From Bacillota bacterium (lineage in GTDB: Bacteria; Bacillota; UBA4882; UBA8346), in the NCBI GenBank assembly GCA_023392595.1, contig JAEVYU010000059.1, positions 26,331 through 90,330 on the forward strand: a stretch of DNA of 64,000 nucleotides, read 5' to 3'. Below, in pieces: positions 18,160 through 26,615 of this stretch. How positions within the stretch are numbered: position 1 is the stretch's first letter; each line of letters begins with the position of its first letter. The notes beneath the pieces were generated by a model, which was not told the DNA's origin, did not search any database, and saw only the letters and a program-made list of their open reading frames with translations. The position numbers were made by a program, and so were the translations under genes.

Positions 18160-19515
18160 GTGCAACAACGATTACGTTTCCTTGAATCGTTCATTTGTAT
18201 TGGCGCTATATTATTAGCTTTTGGTCCTATAACTTTTGCGGATGATGAAACTGTCAATGAAAATAATATTTTTACCGGTAACGATACTGTAGTAAGTCAA
18301 GATCAGGTAACTAAGGATAATGTGGATAATGAATTGAAAGAGAACCATCTTGGGTTTACTGGTGAGATTAGTTACGATACGACTTACTGTCAATTTAACC
18401 GAGCATATGATATGACAGGGAAAATTCAAGACAATGATGTAATGTCTAATTTAATGTCAGCCAATCTTTTTATGGATGTCCGCTTGAAACAAGGAGTTAA
18501 GGGCTTCTTGAGCGCAGAGATTGACTATTATTCAGCGTTGAACCCGACAACCAAGGAACTATTGGATCTTGAATCAGATACTAATACGAATTCAGATTAT
18601 ACTGATACAAAACTTAAAGAATTATTTTTGGATACCAATCTGCAAAATAAGATATATTTCAGGTTCGGAAAGCAAGTTTTACAATGGGGTCAAGGTTATT
18701 TCTGGAACCCTTCTGACTTACTGAATATCCAGAAGAAGAGTTTTACCGATATGAATAACATCCGAGAAGGTACTTACGGAATTAAAACCCAGATCCCTTT
18801 CGGCGTTAAACAAAACATTTATCTTTTTACCGATATGTATGGCACCAATGATCCAAGTACCGTGGCTCAGGCCTTAAAATACGAGTTCTTAGTGGGGAAT
18901 ACGGAGATGTCCGTATCCGCTCTTGCTAAGGAGGGAGAAAAGCCGGTATACGGTTGTGACTTTACCAGCCAATTGGGTGATGTTGATTTGAGAGGTGAGA
19001 TGAGTCTAACAAGCGGTTCGGATTGTAGCCGTATCAATTACGATACATTAGATAATGAAACGCTTAGTGGGGTCATTTCCCGGATTTGTTTGGGATTTAC
19101 AAAAAAATTTGACCAAGCAGACATTAAGGATCGGATCGCTTTAGTTGGCGAATTTTACTACAATCAAGCCGGTTATGATAATAATATTATCAAGAAGGTA
19201 ATGGAGTCGGGAGGTACAACCGCTCAAATCAGCTTATTAAACTCATATAGTTCATTTGAAATTAGCAAGTATTATATGGCTCTGTTTAGTTCAATTAATA
19301 AATTTTGTAATTCTGATACCAGTCTTAATTTCAATGCCATTATGAATTTGGTGGATCACTCATCTTTACTTATTACCGGCCTCAGTTATGCTCCGGCTTT
19401 AAATAATTTTACAGTTGATTTTGATGTTGGTTACTATCTGGGTGATAAGTATACGGAGACAAGGCTTCTGGGAGAACGATTTTATGGGGAACTTAAAATG
19501 ACGGTTAAATTTTAA
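18160..19515 (+). CDS. Outer-membrane beta-barrel protein, DUF1302-like
   Basis: This encodes 451 residues from a GTG start with GAGGTG 5 bases upstream. A signal peptide ends near TFA-D (residue 28). The sequence block FRFGKQVLQWGQGYFWNPSD followed by REGTYGIK is characteristic of porin-like barrels found next to lipid and hydrophobic-compound exporters. The chain ends in LKMTVKF with the terminal Phe expected for outer-membrane insertion. It closes the plus-strand run and would be the outer-membrane acceptor or exit for cargo delivered by the LolA-like carrier. The substrate is unknown. Confidence 0.78.
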   Translation: MQQRLRFLESFICIGAILLAFGPITFADDETVNENNIFTGNDTVVSQDQVTKDNVDNELKENHLGFTGEISYDTTYCQFNRAYDMTGKIQDNDVMSNLMSANLFMDVRLKQGVKGFLSAEIDYYSALNPTTKELLDLESDTNTNSDYTDTKLKELFLDTNLQNKIYFRFGKQVLQWGQGYFWNPSDLLNIQKKSFTDMNNIREGTYGIKTQIPFGVKQNIYLFTDMYGTNDPSTVAQALKYEFLVGNTEMSVSALAKEGEKPVYGCDFTSQLGDVDLRGEMSLTSGSDCSRINYDTLDNETLSGVISRICLGFTKKFDQADIKDRIALVGEFYYNQAGYDNNIIKKVMESGGTTAQISLLNSYSSFEISKYYMALFSSINKFCNSDTSLNFNAIMNLVDHSSLLITGLSYAPALNNFTVDFDVGYYLGDKYTETRLLGERFYGELKMTVKF

Positions 19516-19883
19516 AAGTTGAGTCAAATATGTTTGAATACAGGCTTAAGAGAACATTAAGTGGATTAATTAGTATTTTAGTCATACGATGAAAATTTTT
19601 GAACTCTGTTATGGAGGAAATGACCTAATGAAAGTGTGAAAAGTAATCAATTTTGAGTGGGAAGAATGCATTTGTTAGTTTGTCTAATTTGTTTTAGAGG
19701 TATTAAAATCTGTAGTTACATCTTTAATTGAATCGTTATTTGATAATAGCGGTGAATTCCCGATGGAACGTTACCGCGAAAAGCCAGGAAGGACTTTGGG
19801 TAAAATCATAAAAAACCTCCGTATTGGTTGATCAATGGGAGGCTTTTCAATATTTGTTTTTCATTTCTGCGTAGGATGAATGA
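19516..19883. other. Intergenic end of the peptide/fatty-acid locus
   Basis: This holds no convincing gene. A ribosome-site-like GGAGG near 19615 is followed by ATG AAA GTG TGA, only three codons. A GAGTGGGAAGAA stretch near 19655 resembles the repeat arms around the precursor gene, which may be chance. The terminator at 19811-19850 closes the stretch. Confidence 0.4.
19811..19850. terminator. Bidirectional terminator between convergent genes
   Basis: The arms CCTCC (19816-19820) and GGAGG (19838-19842), with inner ATTG/CAAT pairing, are flanked by an A-run on the left and a T-rich stretch on the right. This suits termination both of the long plus-strand operon and of the minus-strand Spo0E-like gene. 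Confidence 0.6.
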
Positions 19884-20102
19884 TTATTTTTTTAACTCCC
19901 AAGACCGCGCTTTAAACCCCGGAATCCTTTCTTGCAACCATATCCGTTGATAACGGTTGATCAGCCTGTCCAGCCTGATGCTGGCGGCTAAAACTTTCGC
20001 GTCGGTGTAACCGCAGATGTTGTAGGCTTCCTGAAGTTTGCGGCGCCCTTCGGCGATTTTTCGTTCCAAGGATGAGCGGGAGCTTGATTTTTTTCGTTTC
20101 AT
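19884..20102 (-). CDS. Spo0E-like aspartyl-phosphate phosphatase family protein
   Basis: This 72-residue protein starts at the ATG at 20102, with AGGGG about 4 bases upstream; a start at 20153 lacks a ribosome site. After a basic Ser-rich N-terminus comes a helical hairpin with LERKIAEGRRKLQEAY and SIRLDRLINRYQR, the Spo0E pattern in which the core S-x-x-L-D motif contacts the phosphorylated regulator. The family dephosphorylates Spo0A-P in endospore formers. The presence of this family supports a sporulating Bacillota lineage. Confidence 0.7.
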   Translation of the reverse strand: MKRKKSSSRSSLERKIAEGRRKLQEAYNICGYTDAKVLAASIRLDRLINRYQRIWLQERIPGFKARSWELKK

Positions 20103-20452
20103 GATCCCCTGCTTTAAAAAGTAATCATTAAAAAGAGAAAAGTGATTTTGCATAGTGAAAATCTGAAAACATAATTTTTTTGAAAACCAAAGGGTCGGAG
20201 CGGGTCCTTTTTTTACCCTTTTCTCTTTTCCCTTTCAGCTTGCGTATAGTATAATGGAAGCAATTGAATTTTTAACCAATTGATGCTTATCAAGGGTCAA
20301 CTGGTGCCGGGCATTAACAAACCAGCCTTAAAAAAAGTGAGTTTGAGCCGGTGGTTTTGTTGTTCATTTTTGCGGTAATTGCGTGAATTGTTTCAAATTA
20401 CAAGTTTATTATATTTCTAAAAAGAATAATTGTCAAGGAGAAGCTTTTTCTA
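20103..20452. promoter_or_regulatory. Leader region of the XRE regulator gene
   Basis: TATAAT at 20250-20255 is a strong -10 with a weak -35 (TTTCCC) 17 bases upstream. Between it and the gene lies an imperfect stem (arms around 20317-20328 and 20350-20361) followed by a T-rich stretch. The leader of about 190 bases may therefore contain an attenuator. No known riboswitch class was recognised. Confidence 0.35.
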
Positions 20453-20932
20453 ATGAATAATATATCGCTCGGAAAACGGGTCAAATTTTTTAGAGAACAT
20501 TTTGGGTTGAATCAAGGCCAACTCAGTGAGGAAATTGGACTGGTTCAGAGTGTTATTTCAAAAATAGAACAAGACAAACATGAACCTTCCATCCGGTTTC
20601 TTAATGCCATAATGCTGCGGTTTGGGGCCAATCCGGAATGGCTAAAGAACGGTGAAGGGGAAATGTTTATTACAGCGGAGGAGTATATCGCCAAAGGGAT
20701 GGAACTCCTGGGCCCTGCTTCAATGAGCCGGGGGTTTGCCAATGTTTTAAAGGACTCCCGGTTTGCGGAGTTTCAATCTTTCCTGGATGCCGACAAGTTC
20801 AATCCGGAAGGCGGGGAAGATGAGATCGGAGGATTCTTACAACAGGCGGCCCGGGTATGGCGTGAAGGAGACGGCAGAATTCGCAGGGCTTTGAGCCGGT
20901 TCGTGAAGGGATATTTGGAGAAAGATGAATGA
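20453..20932 (+). CDS. XRE-family DNA-binding regulator
   Basis: This encodes 159 residues. The first 65 form a Cro/CI helix-turn-helix: LGKRVKFFREHFGLNQGQLSEEIGL, then VQSVISKIEQDKHEPSI. A linker (ANPEWLKNGEGEMF) often seen in phage-type and mobile-element XRE regulators follows, then a helical C-terminal domain of unknown function. An AAGGAG site precedes the ATG at a somewhat long distance. A second, damaged copy of the same gene lies at 26952-27345, and the two copies bracket the lysine-related cassette. Autoregulation is usual for this type, but no operator could be fixed. Confidence 0.82.
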   Translation: MNNISLGKRVKFFREHFGLNQGQLSEEIGLVQSVISKIEQDKHEPSIRFLNAIMLRFGANPEWLKNGEGEMFITAEEYIAKGMELLGPASMSRGFANVLKDSRFAEFQSFLDADKFNPEGGEDEIGGFLQQAARVWREGDGRIRRALSRFVKGYLEKDE

Positions 20933-21115
20933 TTCAAAAATAACCCGCTAAAATGGGAGCAAAGAAATTCATCTTTTTCTCAGACAGGATTAACATGATA
21001 TACAGGATTAAAGAATGGCGAAAGGCTTTAAACCCGGCAGAGTGCTTCCCTAAAACATAAAAGCCGTATCTCTGCGTATTCAGGTTCCTATGGCTAAAAT
21101 GCTTTTTCTACCCCA
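20583..21115. repeat. Direct repeat, copy 1 (XRE 3' end plus downstream flank)
   Basis: About 530 bases, from inside the helix-turn-helix of the XRE gene through roughly 180 bases of non-coding flank, recur in the same orientation at about 26995-27530. The coding part is nearly identical and the flank more divergent, with small indels. The 5.9 kb between the copies carries the actin-like remnant and the radical SAM / saccharopine dehydrogenase / LysE / aldehyde dehydrogenase genes. Confidence 0.85.
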
Positions 21116-21194
21116 AGGGAGCTTTTTTTAGTCAAACGAAGGAATTCGAAGCAAATAAGAAGCTTTTTCTACCTCGGAGGGAGCTTTTAGTACC

Positions 21195-21512
21195 TCAATT
21201 TCTCTCTCCTTCCCTTAATGAATTTAGCCAGCTTGCCAAGTCTGAATCATGTTTTGGTTTAAGCCGGAACGTGTAACGTAAACTCATGACTTCCACACTC
21301 TTTCCAAATTGAAGATAACCAGATGCATTAGCAAACGTAGGATTGGCACAAATTTTAGCCTGTTCAAATCCTGGAATGAGATACTCTCCAAGTAAATGGG
21401 CGCCGCCGGAGATGATTATTTGGTTCATATTCCAACGATCAGTCCAAAAAGATTTGATACGGCTTGTAATTTGTTTGGCTGCTTCACTAAAGGCAGCAAT
21501 CGATAGTGGGAT
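21195..21512 (-). pseudogene. Remnant of an actin-like (ParM-type) ATPase, C-terminal end
   Basis: The reverse strand is open from a TAA at 21513 to the stop at 21195. The translated tail contains IIISGGAHLLGEY, then CANPTFANASGYLQFG, the closing motif of ParM/StbA-like plasmid-segregation and related actin-like ATPases. Only about 105 residues remain of a protein usually over 300 long. The ATG at 21428 is internal to the conserved region and there is no good ribosome site. I read it as a 5'-deleted fragment of a mobile-element partition gene. Confidence 0.55.
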
Positions 21513-21593
21513 TTAATGGAATGAAATTGGTAGAAAATGGATGCAACATTGGCCTATTAAGTTCTAAAGGAAAAATATGATGTAAATTCATAG

Positions 21594-21655
21594 TTGTGCT
21601 AGAATTTTCCATATGTTATAGTTTTAGACAGATTTTAGTTCTTAAAGAACTAAAA
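21594..21655 (+). promoter_or_regulatory. Promoter with adjacent 23-bp palindrome upstream of the lysine-related cassette
   Basis: TTGTGC (21594-21599) and TATAGT (21617-21622) are 17 bases apart. Directly after the expected start site, 21633-21643 (TTTTAGTTCTT) is perfectly reverse-complemented at 21645-21655 with one base between. This position is typical of a repressor operator; in the mRNA it could also form a 5' hairpin. Confidence 0.5.
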
Positions 21656-21737
21656 ATAAACCGAGTGACCAATAAAAATTACACTTACATAAAGTAATTG
21701 TTTTCGTTGGTACACAAAGTTTGAGGAGGAAATATTT

Positions 21738-22787
21738 ATGAATTATTCGAATCCGCCCTCAATGAGTCCGCATAGTTTCGAAGACACCATCAAAGCTAGA
21801 GATGCTGGCAGAATTTTAGAATATAGTCTTATGATACCTTGCAACTGCAACCTGGATTGCAAATATTGTTTTACTGACCATGAGAAAGAAAAAGAAAATG
21901 TCGGCCGCAGACAAACAACTTTTGAAGATATTCAGGATTTTATTCTTCAGGGAGTGGCCCTTGGACTGGAGGAGGTTCAGATCGTGGGCAGTGGGGAACC
22001 AACAATGTATCCCCATTTTTGGGAACTTCTTGAGTTTATCAAAAAAGAAGTGGGTTATGTAACCGTTTTTACAAACAGTCTGAATAATTCAATGGAATTG
22101 TCAAAACAACTGGCTGAAATGCGTGTCAATATCGTCACCAAACTCAATGGCATGCAGTCTGAGACCAATGATTTTTTAACCGGCGTAGCAAGCAGTTATT
22201 CGATCTTACGAAAGGCGATAGACAATTTCTTAGAGGCGGGCTACACGAAAAACGGGCTAAAACTTGCGATCCATACTGCTTTATGCAAACAAAATTATGA
22301 CGAAATTCCTGAGTTCTGGAGATTCTGTCGTGATAGAAACATAATACCCTATGTGCAAAACCTTGTCCCACCCTTGAATAAGAATAATAAGTATTATCAG
22401 GCTTTGTTTGTGGATTCAAAAAAGGTTGGTGACCTGTATAAGCGGATTCTAGAGATCGACCAAAAGGAATATGGCTTTACATGGACCATTACCCCCCCAG
22501 TGATTGCCTCCAATTGCCAGAAATCCCGTAATGGCGTTGGTATTAATACCTACGGCGATGTTTGTTTTTGTGCCTATTCGAACATTACTCATGGAAACCT
22601 ATTCGAGGAGCGTCTCAAAGTAATTCTTCAAAAGGAGAGTGTGCAGAAAGTCCGTCATGTCAGAGAGCTATCAACAGGAAAGTGCGGAAAGTGTAATCAT
22701 CCTTTCTGCCAGGGTGGTTGCCGGGCGATCGCCAATATTACTACCGGTGATATTTTAGGCGACGATACTTTTTGTTGGTTAAGTTAA
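21738..22787 (+). CDS. Radical SAM/SPASM protein of the lysine-related cassette
   Basis: This encodes 349 residues. The radical SAM motif is at C37, C41 and C44 (CNLDCKYCF), with a GSGEP SAM-binding motif near residue 80. The C-terminal SPASM-like block CGKCNHPFCQGGC and a final C in FCW can hold one auxiliary cluster. A GAGGAGG site precedes the ATG. Sequence details do not match known lysine aminomutases. The genes that follow act on or export lysine-type compounds, so this enzyme may modify such a substrate or a peptide. No precursor-like small gene was seen beside it. Confidence 0.82.
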   Translation: MNYSNPPSMSPHSFEDTIKARDAGRILEYSLMIPCNCNLDCKYCFTDHEKEKENVGRRQTTFEDIQDFILQGVALGLEEVQIVGSGEPTMYPHFWELLEFIKKEVGYVTVFTNSLNNSMELSKQLAEMRVNIVTKLNGMQSETNDFLTGVASSYSILRKAIDNFLEAGYTKNGLKLAIHTALCKQNYDEIPEFWRFCRDRNIIPYVQNLVPPLNKNNKYYQALFVDSKKVGDLYKRILEIDQKEYGFTWTITPPVIASNCQKSRNGVGINTYGDVCFCAYSNITHGNLFEERLKVILQKESVQKVRHVRELSTGKCGKCNHPFCQGGCRAIANITTGDILGDDTFCWLS

Positions 22788-22885
22788 AATATTCTTGAAT
22801 CGATTCCCGCGAGTTTTCAAGGTCAAGCCGGTTGATTTGACGATTATTGTTTCAGGAGAAATTGGTTCTCCAGGGAGGTAACTCA

Positions 22886-24019
22886 ATGCAGCATGTATTT
22901 GTTTTCGGAGCAGGTCAAATCGGCACGCTGATTGGTTGGATGCTTAATGAATGCTCCGACTATGAGGTATGCCTAGTTGATATCGATCCAAATGCTGAAA
23001 ACCGCATAAGACAGCTATTTGGCAATAGATCCATTCCGGTTCTTCAAATGGATGCGGGAAACTCGGAGCAGCTTGCTCAGTTGTTACAGCGATACAATAC
23101 GTCAGCTGTGGTATCGGCGTTGCCTTACTATCACAATGTGGTTGTTGCCAGAGTTGCTAGAGAATGTAATGTTCATTACTTTGATTTGACTGAGGACACC
23201 TCTGTAACCACAGCGATAAAGGAGATTGCCAAAGGATCCAGGAATGCGTTTGTGCCGCAATGTGGCTTAGCTCCGGGTTTTATCAATATAGTCGCGAAAG
23301 CAATCATTGAAAAATTCCAATCCCCGCAGAACGTAAAACTACGTGTAGGCGCGTTACCGCAATATCCCAGCAACCAGTTAAAATACGCACTGACATGGTC
23401 CACCGATGGGTTGATTAATGAATATGGTAATCTATGCCCTTGTATTAGTGATGGGAAGCTAATGGAAGTTCAACCCCTTGAGGGTTTGGAGGAAATAGAA
23501 ATTGACGGCACTTCGTACGAAGCGTTTAACACATCGGGTGGTTTGGGTTCCATGGTTGATACTTATAAGGGCAAAATTAAGTATTTGGATTATAAGACAA
23601 TTAGGTATCCAGGCCATTGCATTAAGATGCGCTTGTTAATGAATGAATTGAACCTAAACAGCGATCGGCCTACGCTGAAACGGCTTTTGGAAAATGCCTT
23701 GCCTAAAACCATCCAGGATGTTGTCGTTGTTTTCGTATCGGTATGTGGATTGCAAAATGGATCGCTGCGTGAGGAGAATTATGTTAACCGGTTTTATCCG
23801 CAGGAGATTGCTGGTCGGTTATGGTCAGCCATTCAGATAACTACTTCTGCTGGAGTTTGTGGAGTAGTGGATCATGTGCTAATGTCAACTAAACCCTATT
23901 CTGGCTTTGTGGCTCAAGAGGACTTCCAGCTTCGAGATATTCTCAAAGGTCGATTCGGCAAGTTTTTCAACTGCCAAGGCGACTATTCAGTATCGCCACC
24001 AATGGCAAAATTGAATTGA
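22886..24019 (+). CDS. Saccharopine dehydrogenase family protein
   Basis: This encodes 377 residues from the ATG at 22886 (GGGAGG upstream). The N-terminal Rossmann motif is FGAGQIGTLIGWML with an acidic VDIDPN at the end of strand 2, pointing to NAD. PQCGLAPGFIN near residue 138, followed by a substrate domain, matches saccharopine/carboxynorspermidine reductase proteins. With the aminoadipate-semialdehyde dehydrogenase at 25074 it would make a saccharopine-type route between lysine and aminoadipate. Whether the flow is degradation or synthesis cannot be told. Confidence 0.8.
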   Translation: MQHVFVFGAGQIGTLIGWMLNECSDYEVCLVDIDPNAENRIRQLFGNRSIPVLQMDAGNSEQLAQLLQRYNTSAVVSALPYYHNVVVARVARECNVHYFDLTEDTSVTTAIKEIAKGSRNAFVPQCGLAPGFINIVAKAIIEKFQSPQNVKLRVGALPQYPSNQLKYALTWSTDGLINEYGNLCPCISDGKLMEVQPLEGLEEIEIDGTSYEAFNTSGGLGSMVDTYKGKIKYLDYKTIRYPGHCIKMRLLMNELNLNSDRPTLKRLLENALPKTIQDVVVVFVSVCGLQNGSLREENYVNRFYPQEIAGRLWSAIQITTSAGVCGVVDHVLMSTKPYSGFVAQEDFQLRDILKGRFGKFFNCQGDYSVSPPMAKLN

Positions 24020-24032
24020 GGGCGGCAAAAAC

Positions 24033-24269
24033 TTGAATTTCACCGAAGTGCTGCTTTGTTTTTTTTTGGATACGGCTAGCATCTGTGGGCGGGATCTGGG
24101 GAATTGGAGACAGGTAACCGGCTATCGACCATGTTGCGAGGGGCATGATTTCAAATACAATAAGTTTGAGATAAGGATACGTCTCTACGATGATTGGCGG
24201 GATATTTTGGAGAAAGACAATCTTATAGCTGATTTTTATGGTGACTGGAATTTTGCTAGGGTATCTTAA
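24033..24269 (+). CDS. Small hypothetical protein, doubtful
   Basis: This could be translated as 78 residues from a TTG with GAGGGCGG about 8 bases upstream, 13 bases after the saccharopine dehydrogenase gene. The composition is protein-like, rich in Trp, Tyr, Asp and Cys, with no signal peptide or helix. No family was recognised. It may be a real small gene of the cassette or a decayed fragment. Confidence 0.35.
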   Translation: MNFTEVLLCFFLDTASICGRDLGNWRQVTGYRPCCEGHDFKYNKFEIRIRLYDDWRDILEKDNLIADFYGDWNFARVS

Positions 24270-24348
24270 GTGTACGCCGTATAATAAAATGGACTACAAA
24301 CAGCTGATTATTGTGGCTAGAAAAAGATAATGCTGAGGTGTGATACTG

Positions 24349-25014
24349 GTGCCTTTTTCGTTGGGTGAAATCTATTCGTTTGTTGGCATTGTCGTTTTGC
24401 TGGTAATGTTTCCCGGACCGAATACGGTCTTGGTCATGCAATCGGTATGTACCAAGGGCCGCAAGGCCGGGTTTTGTAACGTCCTGGGGGTCGTTACCGC
24501 AGTTTATTTCAATGCTCTATTATCCGGCCTGGGCCTGTCGCTTATTGTCCTGAAATCGGCGGAGGTTTATAACCTGCTTAAACTGCTGGGAGCGGGCTAT
24601 ATCGTTTACCTGGGCTTGATCAGCCTAGTGGAAGCTTACCGCTTGCATCGTCTTGACCCGAAGGTATACTTTGGACCCCAGAGCAGGGAGCGCGATGCTA
24701 ATCGCCCATCCCCTAAGAATAGCCTGGCCTGTTACTCCCAAGGCCTTTTAAGCGGTATTCTCAATCCCAAGTCGGCTATTTTCTTTCTGGCGTTTTTTCC
24801 CCAGTTCATACATAGACAGGGCAATATCATGATCCCATCTCTGATCCTGACCGTAATTTACTCGTTGGTTTCGGTCGCCTGGTACAGCTTGCTTGTACTG
24901 TTTATCGGGAGCATGCATCAATTTATCATGGCCCAGGGTGTACAGAAATGGTTGAAGACCGTAACCGGTACAATTCTGATTGCTATGGGTATCAAGATAG
25001 TAGCGCAAAAATAA
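24349..25014 (+). CDS. LysE/RhtB-family amino-acid exporter
   Basis: This encodes about 221 residues with six predicted membrane helices. The N-terminal MFPGPNTVLVMQS is the LysE/RhtB signature, and GAGYIVYLGL and GILNPKSAIFFLAFFPQF follow in the expected places. The GTG at 24349 has GAGGTG 8 bases upstream; a GTG at 24340 is an alternative. It exports amino acids or derivatives by proton exchange. Between saccharopine dehydrogenase and an aldehyde dehydrogenase, it would remove lysine or a product made from it. Confidence 0.85.
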   Translation: MPFSLGEIYSFVGIVVLLVMFPGPNTVLVMQSVCTKGRKAGFCNVLGVVTAVYFNALLSGLGLSLIVLKSAEVYNLLKLLGAGYIVYLGLISLVEAYRLHRLDPKVYFGPQSRERDANRPSPKNSLACYSQGLLSGILNPKSAIFFLAFFPQFIHRQGNIMIPSLILTVIYSLVSVAWYSLLVLFIGSMHQFIMAQGVQKWLKTVTGTILIAMGIKIVAQK

Positions 25015-25073
25015 TATGTACTAGGATAAAATACCTTGAAAACAAGCTCAAGATTTACTATGGGGTGCCTTGA

Positions 25074-26615
25074 ATGAAAGTGGATATGTCTTTTTTGAAA
25101 GATTTAGGTATCAGCGAAAAAAATGCCGGCGCTTACTGCGGAGAATGGCTATATAACCAGGATGCTCCTCTGATGGATGTTGCCACACCGATTACCGGCG
25201 AAATCATAGCGTCGGTGTACCAGGCTATGCCGGAAGAATACGAAAAAGTTGTGGTCCAAACCCAAAAGGCATTTAAGTCATGGAGAAGTATTCCTGCGCC
25301 GAAAAGAGGAGAAATCGTCAGGCTTATTGGCAATGAGCTCCGCAAATACAAACATTTGCTGGGTAAGCTCGTCACACTGGAAATGGGTAAAATTTTACCT
25401 GAAGGTGAAGGCGAAGTCCAAGAGATGATTGATATCGCCGATTTCGCAGTGGGCTTATCGCGCCAGCTTTATGGCTTAACCATTGCCAGCGAGCGTGAAC
25501 AGCACCGTTTGTATGAACAATGGCATCCGTTGGGCTCTGTTGGTGTAATAACTGCATTTAATTTTCCTGTTGCGGTTTGGTCATGGAATGCTTTGATTGC
25601 TGCCGTTTGCGGTGACGTGGTGATTTGGAAACCTTCCAGCGACACACCGTTAACTGCCATTGCAGTTCAAAAAATTGTCGATGGGGTCGTAAAAAGCCAG
25701 GGCCTGCCGAATGGCATTTTTAATTTACTGGTTGGTCCTGGTACCATTGTGGGACAGAAGATGCTTGAAGATAAAAAGATTCCCCTTGTAAGCTTTACCG
25801 GCAGCATCCCCATGGGACAGAGGGTTGCAGAGTGCGTGGCGCGCCGTTTTGGTAAATCTCTGCTTGAATTGGGCGGTAATAACGCCATAATTATCAGTGA
25901 GCATGCCAATCTGGAAATGGTCATGCGTGCAGTATTATTTTGCGCAGTGGGAACTGCCGGGCAGAGATGTACAACTGCCAGACGTTTGATAATCCATGAA
26001 TCCGTTTACAAAATACTCACTAATAAACTAATTAGTGCTTACAAACAGGTTAAAATCGGTAACCCCATGGATTCCGGGATAATTATGGGCCCAATGGTAA
26101 ACAGGGAGGCAGTTGCGAATATGATGGACGCATTGAAAAAATTGAAAGAGGAAGGCGGTAGAGTTCTGTACGGCGGAGAATTGCTGGATGGCGAGGAATT
26201 CGAAAGCGGATGTTATGTTACTCCCTGTATCGCCGAGGCAAAAAGTCATTATAAAGTCGTGCAGAATGAAACCTTTGCACCGATTTTATATTTAATAAAG
26301 TATAAAGATTTGGATGAAGCTATCGAAATTCAAAACGGTGTTCCTCAGGGATTATCCTCTGCCATATTCTCTACTAATATGATGGAAGTAGAGCGGTTCC
26401 TGGGGCCGGAAGGATCGGATTGCGGTATTGCCAACGCAAATATAGGGACTTCGGGTGCGGAAATCGGCGGGGCTTTCGGTGGAGAAAAGGAAACAGGCGG
26501 GGGACGTGAATCCGGATCGGATGCCTGGAAGGCATACATGAGAAGGCAAACAGTGACTATCAATTGGGGGACCAATTTGCCCTTAGCGCAGGGAATTAAA
26601 TTTGGAGATTTTTAA
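25074..26615 (+). CDS. Alpha-aminoadipate semialdehyde dehydrogenase (ALDH7 type)
   Basis: This encodes 513 residues. Catalytic features appear in order: GVITAFNFPVAVWSWN, WKPSSDTPL, the FTGS motif of the cofactor site, catalytic Glu in LLELGGNN and nucleophile Cys in GTAGQRCTTARR. The wording of these blocks, especially GQRCTTARR and the ending GEKETGGGRESGSDAWK, is that of ALDH7/antiquitin, which oxidises aminoadipate semialdehyde to aminoadipate with NAD. GGGGTG lies upstream of the ATG. It completes a saccharopine-type lysine pathway with the gene at 22886. Confidence 0.86.
   Translation: MKVDMSFLKDLGISEKNAGAYCGEWLYNQDAPLMDVATPITGEIIASVYQAMPEEYEKVVVQTQKAFKSWRSIPAPKRGEIVRLIGNELRKYKHLLGKLVTLEMGKILPEGEGEVQEMIDIADFAVGLSRQLYGLTIASEREQHRLYEQWHPLGSVGVITAFNFPVAVWSWNALIAAVCGDVVIWKPSSDTPLTAIAVQKIVDGVVKSQGLPNGIFNLLVGPGTIVGQKMLEDKKIPLVSFTGSIPMGQRVAECVARRFGKSLLELGGNNAIIISEHANLEMVMRAVLFCAVGTAGQRCTTARRLIIHESVYKILTNKLISAYKQVKIGNPMDSGIIMGPMVNREAVANMMDALKKLKEEGGRVLYGGELLDGEEFESGCYVTPCIAEAKSHYKVVQNETFAPILYLIKYKDLDEAIEIQNGVPQGLSSAIFSTNMMEVERFLGPEGSDCGIANANIGTSGAEIGGAFGGEKETGGGRESGSDAWKAYMRRQTVTINWGTNLPLAQGIKFGDF

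Noticed and set aside
19610..19665. Possible second precursor peptide gene at the operon end
   Set aside because: The ribosome-like site is followed by only three codons before TGA; no leader-like sequence continues in any frame.
21513..21737. Lysine riboswitch before the lysine-related cassette
   Set aside because: The leader is short and dominated by one palindrome; the multi-helix L-box core could not be found.
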